Shown: positions 1 to 5,097 of the stretch, piece after piece
How the letters are laid out: each line of letters begins with the position of its first letter
How positions within the stretch are numbered: the stretch's first letter is position 1
Assembly: GCA_029864065.1 (NCBI GenBank)
Contig: JAOTUD010000202.1
Span: 1 to 5,981, forward strand
Source: Gammaproteobacteria bacterium
GTDB lineage: Bacteria > Pseudomonadota > Gammaproteobacteria > GCA-001735895
Direction of reading: 5' to 3'
DNA length: 5,981 nucleotides
The notes under the pieces: model-generated
What the model was told of the DNA's origin: nothing
Database searches by the model: none
Seen by the model: only the letters and a program-made list of their open reading frames with translations
Program-made: the position numbers and the translations under genes

Positions 1-665
1 CTTATATCGTCGTCGTCGTCGACGAGTTCGCCGACATGATGATGGTGGTCGGCAAGAAGGTCGAGGAACTGATCGCGCGCCTCGCGCAAAAGGCACGCGC
101 CTCGGGGATTCACCTGCTGCTGGCCACGCAGCGGCCGTCGGTCGATGTCATTACCGGTCTGATCAAGTCGAACATACCGACGCGCATCGCGTTCCAGGTG
201 TCGTCCAAGATCGATTCGCGCACCATCCTCGACCAGATGGGCGCGGAAACGTTGCTCGGGCACGGCGATATGCTGTACCTGCCGCCCGGCACCAGCGTGC
301 CGGTGCGCATACATGGCGCTTTCGTCGACGACCACGAGGTGCACGCGGTGATCAACGAAATCAGGAAGCTGGGCGAACCAAATTACATCGAGGATGTCCT
401 CGAGGAGTCGACCGCGGCGGTTTTGCCGGGCGAGGCGCCTCGCGATTCCAACGGCGACGAGGCCGATCCGCTATACGATGAAGCCGTCGCGGTCGTTACC
501 GAGACGCGAAAAGCGTCGATCTCTTACGTGCAGCGGCGCCTTAAAATCGGTTACAACCGGGCCGCGCGCATGATCGAGGAAATGGAGGCCGCGGGCGTGG
601 TCTCGATGGTGCAGTCGAACGGCAGCCGGGAAGTGCTGGCGCCACCACCTCCACCGGCGGACTGA
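1..665 (+). CDS. ftsK: DNA translocase FtsK, C-terminal part (5' end outside window)
   Basis: Partial gene: the frame is already open at the window edge (first full codon at base 3) and ends at TGA 663-665. FtsK is a septum-anchored hexameric ATPase that pumps DNA and activates XerCD recombination at dif to resolve chromosomes during division. Seen here: the Walker B strand with VVVVDEFADMM at bases 9-41, the ATQRPS motif at about 123-140 followed by the SNIPTRIAFQVSS segment, and the LGHGDMLYLPPG loop, all typical of the FtsK motor beta domain. An acidic linker (about 390-460) leads to the winged-helix gamma domain (about 462-644, including YVQRRLKIGYNRAARMIEEM), which in the family reads KOPS and contacts XerD. 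The protein ends in a five-proline run. Walker A, the linker and the membrane domain lie upstream. The gamma domain supports FtsK over shorter SpoIIIE-like relatives. The stop is 2 bases before lolA. Confidence 0.97.
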   Translation, partial: YIVVVVDEFADMMMVVGKKVEELIARLAQKARASGIHLLLATQRPSVDVITGLIKSNIPTRIAFQVSSKIDSRTILDQMGAETLLGHGDMLYLPPGTSVPVRIHGAFVDDHEVHAVINEIRKLGEPNYIEDVLEESTAAVLPGEAPRDSNGDEADPLYDEAVAVVTETRKASISYVQRRLKIGYNRAARMIEEMEAAGVVSMVQSNGSREVLAPPPPPAD

Positions 666-667
666 AT

Positions 668-1288
668 ATGAAATACCTGATGTTACTGCTTGCACTGGCG
701 CTGGCCCCGGCCGGCGCCAACGATGACGACGCCACGCAACGCCTGCGCGCGGCGCTCAAGAACATGGATAACCTGAGCGCGGATTTCAAACAGACGCTGC
801 GCGACGAGGACAAGAAAATCGTGCAGCAGAGCCGCGGCACGCTGGCCCTGCAGCGGCCGGGTAAATTCGCCTGGATTTACACCGAACCGTTCGAGCAGCG
901 CATCATCGCCGACGGCAAGGAGCTGTGGATTTACGACGTCGAGCTCGACCAGGTTACGGTCAAGCCGATGGACGAGGGCCTTTCCAACGCGCCGATCATG
1001 ATCCTGATGAAAAAATCCGACGTCACCCGGGAATTTGTCGTGCGTGAGGTCGGGCAGCGCAAGTTTCTTTACTGGGTCGAGCTCGAGCCGCAGGCGACCG
1101 ACCTCGAGTACAACCGCATCTTCATAGGGCTCGACGACGGCAGCGTACGCGCGATGGAATTGCAGGATCAATTTGGCCAGAGCACGCAGATCGTGTTCGA
1201 AAACCTGCGCGTCGGGGTCGTGCATAATCCCGCCGTGTTCAAGTTTGTGCCGCCTCCCGGGGTGGACGTCTATGGCGTCGGCGGCTAA
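668..1288 (+). CDS. lolA: Outer-membrane lipoprotein carrier protein LolA
   Basis: A 206-residue periplasmic chaperone that, in the known pathway, takes mature lipoproteins from the LolCDE ABC transporter in the inner membrane and hands them to LolB at the outer membrane. The N-terminus is a Sec signal peptide (MKYLMLLLALALAPAGA, predicted cleavage before N18). The mature part shows the LolA pattern: NLSADFKQ near residues 35-42, RPGKFAW at 63-69 (R63 aligns with the conserved arginine of the E. coli RPNLFNW segment that matters for lipoprotein transfer), IIADGKELWIYD at 79-90, and a C-terminal FKFVPPPGVDV. Length matches the family. The ATG start lies 2 bases after the ftsK stop with a GCGGA element at 657-661 as likely ribosome site, so translation is probably coupled to ftsK. 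The ftsK-lolA adjacency is a well-known conserved pair and reinforces the call. Confidence 0.96.
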   Translation: MKYLMLLLALALAPAGANDDDATQRLRAALKNMDNLSADFKQTLRDEDKKIVQQSRGTLALQRPGKFAWIYTEPFEQRIIADGKELWIYDVELDQVTVKPMDEGLSNAPIMILMKKSDVTREFVVREVGQRKFLYWVELEPQATDLEYNRIFIGLDDGSVRAMELQDQFGQSTQIVFENLRVGVVHNPAVFKFVPPPGVDVYGVGG

Positions 1289-1314
1289 CACACGCGCAAG
1301 CCCGGTTATTCAGC

Positions 1315-2616
1315 ATGAGCGATTTATTCGAAGCGGAGTCGGGATTCAGGCCGCTGGCTGATCGCATGCGACCGCGCAAGCTGGAGCAGGTAGCCGGCCA
1401 GTCGCACCTGCTCGCACCGGGCAAGCCGTTACGGCAGGCGATCGAAGCCAACAGGCTGCATTCGATGATCCTGTGGGGACCTCCCGGCACCGGCAAGACG
1501 ACCATTGCACGACTGATCGCCGAGTATTCCGACGCCCGTTTCATCACCTTGTCCGCGGTGCTGGCCGGGGTCAAGGACATCCGCGCTTCCATCGAGCAGG
1601 CGCGTCAGCACCAGGGTTTGACGGTGCTGTTCATCGACGAAGTGCATCGCTTCAACAAGGCGCAACAGGACGGGTTTCTGCCCTTCATCGAGGATGGCAC
1701 CATTCTGTTCGTCGGCGCCACTACCGAAAATCCTTCCTTCGAACTGAATAACGCGCTGCTGTCGCGTACCCGCACCTACGTGCTCAAGCCTATCTCCATC
1801 GAAGACATCGAAGGCGTCGTCAGGCGCGCGCTCGAGGATCGCGAGTTCGGCCTCGGAGAACGGGGTCTCGGTATCGACGCCGAGGCCAGCCGGATGCTCG
1901 CGCAGGCCGCCGACGGCGATGCCCGGCGCGCGCTGACCTACCTCGAAATCATCAGCGACCTGGTCGAAGACGGTGATATCGATGCCGCCCTGGTCGCCGA
2001 GATCGCGCAGCAGGGTCCACGGCGTTTCGACAAGGGCGGCGACCTTTTCTACGAGCAGATATCGGCGTTGCACAAGTCGGTGCGTGGATCGGATCCCGAT
2101 GCGGCGCTGTACTGGTTTTGCCGGATGGTCGACGGCGGCTGCGACCCGGTCTATATCGCCAGACGCGTGGTGCGCATGGCGGTCGAAGACATCGGCATCG
2201 CCGATCCGCGTGGTCTCGAATTGTGCCTGAACGGCTGGCAGACCTACGAGCGGCTCGGCAGCCCCGAAGGTGAGCTCGCGCTGGCGCAGGGGATCGTCTA
2301 CCTCGCCTGCGCCGCCAAGAGCAACGCGGTCTACAGGGCCTATCAGCAGGCCATGGAAGACGCGCGCAAGTCGGGTAGCCTCGAGGTGCCGATGCACCTG
2401 CGCAATGCGCCAACCCGTTTCATGCAGGATCAGGGTTACGGCGAAGCTTACCGTTACGCGCACGACGAAGACGATGGCTTTGCTGCCGGGGAAACTTATT
2501 TACCGGACGCGCTCGCCGGTCGGCAATACTATCACCCGGTGGATCGGGGTCTCGAGATCAGGATTGCCGAAAAACTCGAGCGCCTGCGCAAACGCAACCT
2601 GGAATCGAAGTCTTGA
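1315..2616 (+). CDS. rarA: Replication-associated recombination protein RarA (MgsA), AAA+ ATPase
   Basis: A 433-residue AAA+ ATPase of the RarA/MgsA/WRNIP1 family, related to clamp-loader subunits and RuvB. The family acts at stalled replication forks, binding SSB and DNA ends; the cellular role is only partly defined. Visible motifs: RMRP and GQSHLL near the N-terminus (residues 17-33), Walker A GPPGTGKT (55-62), Walker B VLFIDEVH (104-111) followed by RFNKAQQDGFLP, sensor 1 GATTENPSF (134-142), an arginine-finger candidate R151 in LLSRTR, and sensor 2 GDARRAL (201-207). The C-terminal half carries the family's oligomerisation region (FYEQISALHKSVRGSDPDAALYW split over about 245-268, HLRNAPT, YGEAYRYAHDE). 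Length is close to the 447 residues of E. coli RarA. The ATG is 26 bases after lolA; its ribosome site is weak. No truncation or frameshift is seen. Position downstream of lolA is the usual gammaproteobacterial arrangement. Confidence 0.97.
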   Translation: MSDLFEAESGFRPLADRMRPRKLEQVAGQSHLLAPGKPLRQAIEANRLHSMILWGPPGTGKTTIARLIAEYSDARFITLSAVLAGVKDIRASIEQARQHQGLTVLFIDEVHRFNKAQQDGFLPFIEDGTILFVGATTENPSFELNNALLSRTRTYVLKPISIEDIEGVVRRALEDREFGLGERGLGIDAEASRMLAQAADGDARRALTYLEIISDLVEDGDIDAALVAEIAQQGPRRFDKGGDLFYEQISALHKSVRGSDPDAALYWFCRMVDGGCDPVYIARRVVRMAVEDIGIADPRGLELCLNGWQTYERLGSPEGELALAQGIVYLACAAKSNAVYRAYQQAMEDARKSGSLEVPMHLRNAPTRFMQDQGYGEAYRYAHDEDDGFAAGETYLPDALAGRQYYHPVDRGLEIRIAEKLERLRKRNLESKS

Positions 2617-3200
2617 ATCGCCCCTTCGCCGAGTCCGCCGAACAGAACAAGCATGTCATATACGACGTGATCGAGCCGTACCTGAACGGAGACGTTCTCG
2701 AAATCGGCAGCGGTACCGGTCAACACGCGGTTTTTTTCGCGAGCCAGTCGCCCGCGATCAGCTGGCAGGCCACGGATCTCGAATCCAGCCTTCCCGGTAT
2801 CGAGGCCTGGATCGAGGCTTCGGGCCTGGACAACCTGCCGCCGCCGCTGGCGCTGGACGTGCTCGGTGACTGGCCCGATCGCGGCTATGACGTGATTTAT
2901 TCCGCCAACTGCTTTCATATCATGGGCGCACCCGAAGTGGCCGGCTGCATCGCCGGCGTCGGCGGCTGCCTGAGAGCGGGTGGCGTGTTTGCGGTCTATG
3001 GCCCGTTCAATTACCAGGGGCGTTACACCTCGGAAAGCAATGCCCGTTTTGACCAGATGCTTAAGAAGCGCGATCCCGCCAGCGGAATCAGGGATTTCGA
3101 CTGGCTCGACGGGCTCGCCCGAAATGCGGGCCTCGAGCTGATCGAAGACGTCCCGATGCCGGCAAACAATCGGATCCTGATCTGGCAAAAACGAACTTAA
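2613..3200 (+). CDS. DUF938 family class I SAM-dependent methyltransferase
   Basis: A 195-residue protein with a Rossmann-type methyltransferase fold. Motif I, VLEIGSGTGQH, lies at residues 28-38 and binds S-adenosylmethionine; an acidic strand end (TDLE, D55) is the likely ribose-contacting residue. The N-terminal PFAESAEQNK, the segment WQATDLE, and YGPFNYQGRYTSESNARFD (about 129-147) match my memory of the DUF938 (PF06080) family. The substrate is not known and cannot be inferred here. The start is TTG at 2613, overlapping the rarA stop (TTGA), with purine-rich GGA and GAAG at 2601-2610 as ribosome site. The next in-frame ATG is near residue 104 and would remove motif I, so TTG is strongly preferred. 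The overlap implies translational coupling to rarA, but I see no mechanistic link between the two proteins. Confidence 0.9.
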   Translation: MNRPFAESAEQNKHVIYDVIEPYLNGDVLEIGSGTGQHAVFFASQSPAISWQATDLESSLPGIEAWIEASGLDNLPPPLALDVLGDWPDRGYDVIYSANCFHIMGAPEVAGCIAGVGGCLRAGGVFAVYGPFNYQGRYTSESNARFDQMLKKRDPASGIRDFDWLDGLARNAGLELIEDVPMPANNRILIWQKRT

Positions 3201-3216
3201 TAGCGCATAGTTAGAC

Positions 3217-3222
3217 TAATAT
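3217..3222 (+). promoter_or_regulatory. Possible -10 element upstream of dsbC
   Basis: The 49-base gap between the methyltransferase and dsbC is clearly more AT-rich than its flanks and holds TAATAT, one mismatch class away from a sigma-70 -10 box, 27 bases before the dsbC ATG. No convincing -35 box is present at 16-18 bases upstream. No terminator hairpin lies in the gap, so readthrough from the upstream genes is also possible. Weak evidence, based on composition and one hexamer. Confidence 0.25.
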
Positions 3223-3249
3223 CATTACCTTCAGACAAGCCGATTAAAC

Positions 3250-3993
3250 ATGACTCGATTAAATTCCCAGGCCCTGGTGGCCAGTATCCTGATGCTGTTT
3301 TTGTTGTCTTCGGCGCGCGCTGGCGATGAATCCGCCGAGGACATGACCAAACTGCTCAAATTGCGTCTCGGCACCGACCAGGTCGAGCCGGCGCAGGAAA
3401 CCGGCGTCGACGGGGTTTACCAGACACGCTTCGGCAACAAGTTTGCATACCTGATCGACGGCGGACGTTATGTCTTTATCGGCGACCTGATCGATCTGAA
3501 GACCGCGCAGAATCTGACCGAATTGAGCCGGCGCGGGTTGGTGGTCGAAGAACTCGCTGGTTTCGGCGAGGACAAGCAGATCATTTTTCCCGCCGAAAAC
3601 GAGGAACTCGCGGTACTGAATGTATTTACCGATACCAGTTGCGGCTACTGCCAGCAGTTGCATAAAGAAGTGAAGTATCTGCAGGAAGCCGGCATCTCGG
3701 TGCATTACTTTCCCTATCCTCGCGGCGGCAGCCGCGGGCCCGGCTACGCCAACCTGAAGAAGGTCTGGTGCGCCGACGACCAGCAAAAGGCGATGAGTAT
3801 CGCCAAGGGTTCCGAAATGGGTTCGCTGGCGTCGTCCGAAACCTGCGAGTCGGCGAGCCATGTCGATGACGGTTACCTGCTCGGCAATCGCATCGGCGTA
3901 ACCGGCACACCCGCCATGTACGCGAGCGATGGCGCGAAGTTCAACGGTTACGTACCGTATCAGCAACTGATCCCCCAGCTGTTAAACAAATAG
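3250..3993 (+). CDS. dsbC: Periplasmic protein disulfide isomerase DsbC
   Basis: A 247-residue thioredoxin-fold protein with a signal peptide (residues 1-24, cleavage predicted after SARA). In the family, DsbC is a V-shaped dimer that reshuffles wrong disulfides in secreted proteins and is kept reduced by the membrane protein DsbD. Seen: an N-terminal dimerisation domain (about 25-90, with the typical DGVYQTRFGNKFAYLIDGG stretch and YVFIGDLIDL), a linker helix, then the catalytic domain with FTDTSCGYCQQLH, giving the CGYC active site at C131/C134, identical to E. coli DsbC. A cis-proline loop TGTP (P221) follows. A second cysteine pair, C174 (KVWCADD) and C199 (SETCES), matches the structural disulfide of DsbC. 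Four cysteines and length favour DsbC over DsbG or DsbA. The ATG at 3250 has no clear ribosome site, but it alone supplies a complete signal peptide. It is flanked by its own gap upstream and a terminator downstream. No dsbD or recJ is adjacent. Confidence 0.93.
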   Translation: MTRLNSQALVASILMLFLLSSARAGDESAEDMTKLLKLRLGTDQVEPAQETGVDGVYQTRFGNKFAYLIDGGRYVFIGDLIDLKTAQNLTELSRRGLVVEELAGFGEDKQIIFPAENEELAVLNVFTDTSCGYCQQLHKEVKYLQEAGISVHYFPYPRGGSRGPGYANLKKVWCADDQQKAMSIAKGSEMGSLASSETCESASHVDDGYLLGNRIGVTGTPAMYASDGAKFNGYVPYQQLIPQLLNK

Positions 3994-4014
3994 TCTTTCC
4001 ACCAGGGTCATGAA

Positions 4015-4050
4015 AGATCGCCGCGCGTCTCGCGCGGCGATCTGTTTTAT
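4015..4050 (+). terminator. Rho-independent terminator after dsbC
   Basis: A perfect 13-bp inverted repeat: left arm AGATCGCCGCGCG (4015-4027), loop TCT (4028-4030), right arm CGCGCGGCGATCT (4031-4043), followed by GTTTTAT. It begins 22 bases after the dsbC stop. The GC-rich stem and short T-tract fit an intrinsic terminator reading on the plus strand; there is no T-tract on the opposite side, so it is unlikely to be bidirectional. It separates the dsbC unit from the succinate dehydrogenase cluster. Confidence 0.88.
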
Positions 4051-4071
4051 GCGCGCCCGCGCATTCTACTG

Positions 4072-4080
4072 TGTTAATAT
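4072..4080 (+). promoter_or_regulatory. Candidate extended -10 promoter for the sdh cluster
   Basis: After the terminator the sequence turns AT-rich and contains TGTTAATAT, which reads as an extended -10 (TGn followed by TAATAT at 4075-4080). Transcription would begin near 4087, giving a leader of about 27 bases before the small gene at 4114. No TTGACA-like -35 is seen at the proper distance, which extended -10 promoters can tolerate. Position directly behind a strong terminator and ahead of a same-strand gene run is the main support. Confidence 0.4.
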
Positions 4081-4113
4081 ATTGCGCAAACAAAAAAAGA
4101 GATTTGAGCTTCG

Positions 4114-4275
4114 ATGTCCGAACAGAAATCACCAGACAAGTCCCCGGCTACCGATGAGGACGGGGCTCAAGCGAGCGAAAAGGAGCAGAAACCGGAAGAG
4201 TTTGGCGGGCCGAAAGGCGAGGAGCCGACGCGTTACGGTGACTGGGAAAAAAACGGTCGATGCATCGATTTTTGA
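4114..4275 (+). CDS. Succinate dehydrogenase assembly factor 4 (SdhAF4, DUF1674), 53 residues
   Basis: A very short gene starting at ATG 4114 and ending at TGA 4273-4275. The N-terminal half (residues 1-28) is charged, low in hydrophobics and probably disordered. The C-terminal 25 residues carry the DUF1674/SDHAF4 signature: FGGPKGEEPTRYGDW followed by EKNGRCIDF at the very end, the pattern I recall for this family in alphaproteobacteria and mitochondria. Known role: mitochondrial SDHAF4 (yeast Sdh8) binds flavinated SdhA before it joins SdhB, limiting stray oxidant formation and aiding complex II assembly. The bacterial role is inferred from homology and from position: 50 bases ahead of sdhC, same strand. 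A weak GAG ribosome site lies at 4106-4108. At 53 codons it is shorter than many family members because the N-terminal tail is short. A longer open frame (4010-4309) overlaps it in another phase but starts before the terminator hairpin and reads as arginine-rich nonsense. Confidence 0.9.
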   Translation: MSEQKSPDKSPATDEDGAQASEKEQKPEEFGGPKGEEPTRYGDWEKNGRCIDF

Positions 4276-4312
4276 CGGCTGTGTGGCTTGCTTGAAATTT
4301 AACTCCTGACCC

Positions 4313-4316
4313 AAGG
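4313..4316 (+). promoter_or_regulatory. Ribosome binding site of sdhC
   Basis: AAGG lies 9 bases before the sdhC ATG at 4326, in the 50-base spacer after the SdhAF4 gene. The spacer holds no hairpin or convincing promoter, so sdhC is most simply read from the same transcript as the small upstream gene. Confidence 0.55.
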
Positions 4317-4325
4317 TAATCATAG

Positions 4326-4709
4326 ATGTCGCAAAGCAAATATCCTACGTCTCCGCACCTGCAGATCTATCGACTGCCGCTCACCGCGCTGCTGTCGATT
4401 ACCCATCGCATCACTGGCGTCATTCTCGCGCTGGGATGTATCGTCCTGGTCTGGGTGCTGGCCGCGGCAGCGCAGGGCGCGGCGGCCTACGACGCGCTGG
4501 CGCCACACCTCGCAAGCTGGTACGGCCAGGTTTACCTGTTTGGTTTCATTTTCTCTCTTTACCTGCATTTCTGTAACGGCGTCAGGCACCTGTTCTGGGA
4601 CGTCGGTTACGGCTTCGAACTCGAAACCGTCGACCTGACCGCGAAGCTCGCGATAGCGCTCGCCGTGATACTAACCGTGGCAACCTGGGTGGTTGCGGGG
4701 GTGGGGTAG
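4326..4709 (+). CDS. sdhC: Succinate dehydrogenase cytochrome b556 subunit SdhC
   Basis: A 127-residue inner-membrane anchor of complex II. With SdhD it holds heme b and the ubiquinone site and docks SdhA-SdhB to the membrane. Seen: the N-terminal SPHLQIYRLPLTALLSITHR signature; S24, H27 and R28 in SITHRITG correspond to the E. coli quinone-site residues S27, H30 and R31. Three hydrophobic spans run at about 27-49, 66-90 and 106-126. Between the second and third, LHFCNGVRHLFWDVGY gives H81 as the expected axial heme ligand (E. coli H84), with R87, H88 and D92 in the conserved spacing. The SPHLQIY start is characteristic of the alphaproteobacterial/mitochondrial type of SdhC. Length is normal for the family. 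The start ATG has an AAGG site 9 bases upstream. The stop is 4 bases before the sdhD ATG. Confidence 0.96.
   Translation: MSQSKYPTSPHLQIYRLPLTALLSITHRITGVILALGCIVLVWVLAAAAQGAAAYDALAPHLASWYGQVYLFGFIFSLYLHFCNGVRHLFWDVGYGFELETVDLTAKLAIALAVILTVATWVVAGVG
4703..4706 (+). promoter_or_regulatory. Ribosome binding site deciding the sdhD start
   Basis: A GGGG element inside the last codons of sdhC lies 7 bases before ATG 4714. An in-frame TTG at 4693 would add seven residues (MRGWGRT) not expected in the family and would place the ribosome site inside the coding region, so ATG 4714 is the better start. Confidence 0.6.
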
Positions 4710-4713
4710 AACG

Positions 4714-5094
4714 ATGGCTGACTTGAGATCACCCCTGTCGAGGGTCAAAGGGCTGGGCTCTGCCAAAGAGGGCACCTCGCATTTCTGGCATCAGCGCCTG
4801 ACCTCGTTGTTGCTGATTCCGCTGGTATTGTGGGCCGGGTTCAGCCTTGCGGCGATGCCCGTCGATCATGCCACGCTGGTCGACTGGATCGGCCATCCCG
4901 CGGTTGCCGTTGCGCTGGTGCTGCTGGTCGCGGCCGTTTTTTATCATGCCAAGCTTGGCCTGCAGGCCGTCATCGAGGATTACGTGGCGTCGCACGCGGC
5001 GCGCACGACGGTATTGCTGTTATCGAATTTACTGTGCCTGGTGCTTGGCATCATCGGCGTAATTTCGGTGCTGAAAATTTATTTTGGGGCATAA
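4714..5094 (+). CDS. sdhD: Succinate dehydrogenase membrane anchor subunit SdhD
   Basis: A 126-residue second membrane anchor of complex II, partner of SdhC in heme b and ubiquinone binding. The N-terminal region has GTSHFWHQRLTSLLLIPL (residues 20-37), the typical anchor signature of the alphaproteobacterial type. Three hydrophobic spans lie at about 30-48, 62-80 and 98-121. FYHAKLGLQAVIEDYV holds H78, in the position of the E. coli heme ligand H71, and D89-Y90, which match E. coli D82-Y83; the tyrosine contributes to the quinone site. The 11-residue spacing between the histidine and aspartate is the same as in E. coli. The start was set at ATG 4714, 4 bases after the sdhC stop, rather than at an upstream in-frame TTG (4693) inside sdhC. 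The stop codon TAA is 3 bases before sdhA, so the genes are clearly co-transcribed. Confidence 0.95.
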   Translation: MADLRSPLSRVKGLGSAKEGTSHFWHQRLTSLLLIPLVLWAGFSLAAMPVDHATLVDWIGHPAVAVALVLLVAAVFYHAKLGLQAVIEDYVASHAARTTVLLLSNLLCLVLGIIGVISVLKIYFGA

Positions 5095-5097
5095 GGG

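Noticed and set aside
683..1291. A 202-codon minus-strand open frame opposite lolA
   Set aside because: Mirror frame of a clear LolA gene; no family features, no own promoter or ribosome site.
1429..2463. A 344-codon open frame on the minus strand opposite rarA
   Set aside because: It lies wholly antisense to a gene with complete AAA+ motifs, has no recognisable domain, and long antisense frames are expected in GC-rich coding DNA.
2270..2869. A 199-codon plus-strand open frame spanning the rarA end and methyltransferase start
   Set aside because: Out of phase with two well-supported genes and arginine/serine-rich, as is typical for shifted frames in GC-rich DNA.
3211..3219. Small palindrome TTAGACTAA in the gap before dsbC
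   Set aside because: Four-base arms are too short to distinguish from chance; not extended by flanking pairing.
4010..4309. A 99-codon plus-strand open frame across the intergenic region before sdhC
   Set aside because: It starts before the terminator hairpin and runs through it and then through the SdhAF4 gene in another phase; the product is arginine-rich with no family resemblance.
4276..4325. A possible promoter (TTGAAA at about 4292) in the SdhAF4-sdhC spacer
   Set aside because: A -10 at normal spacing would fall at about 4315-4322, over the sdhC ribosome site, leaving no usable leader.
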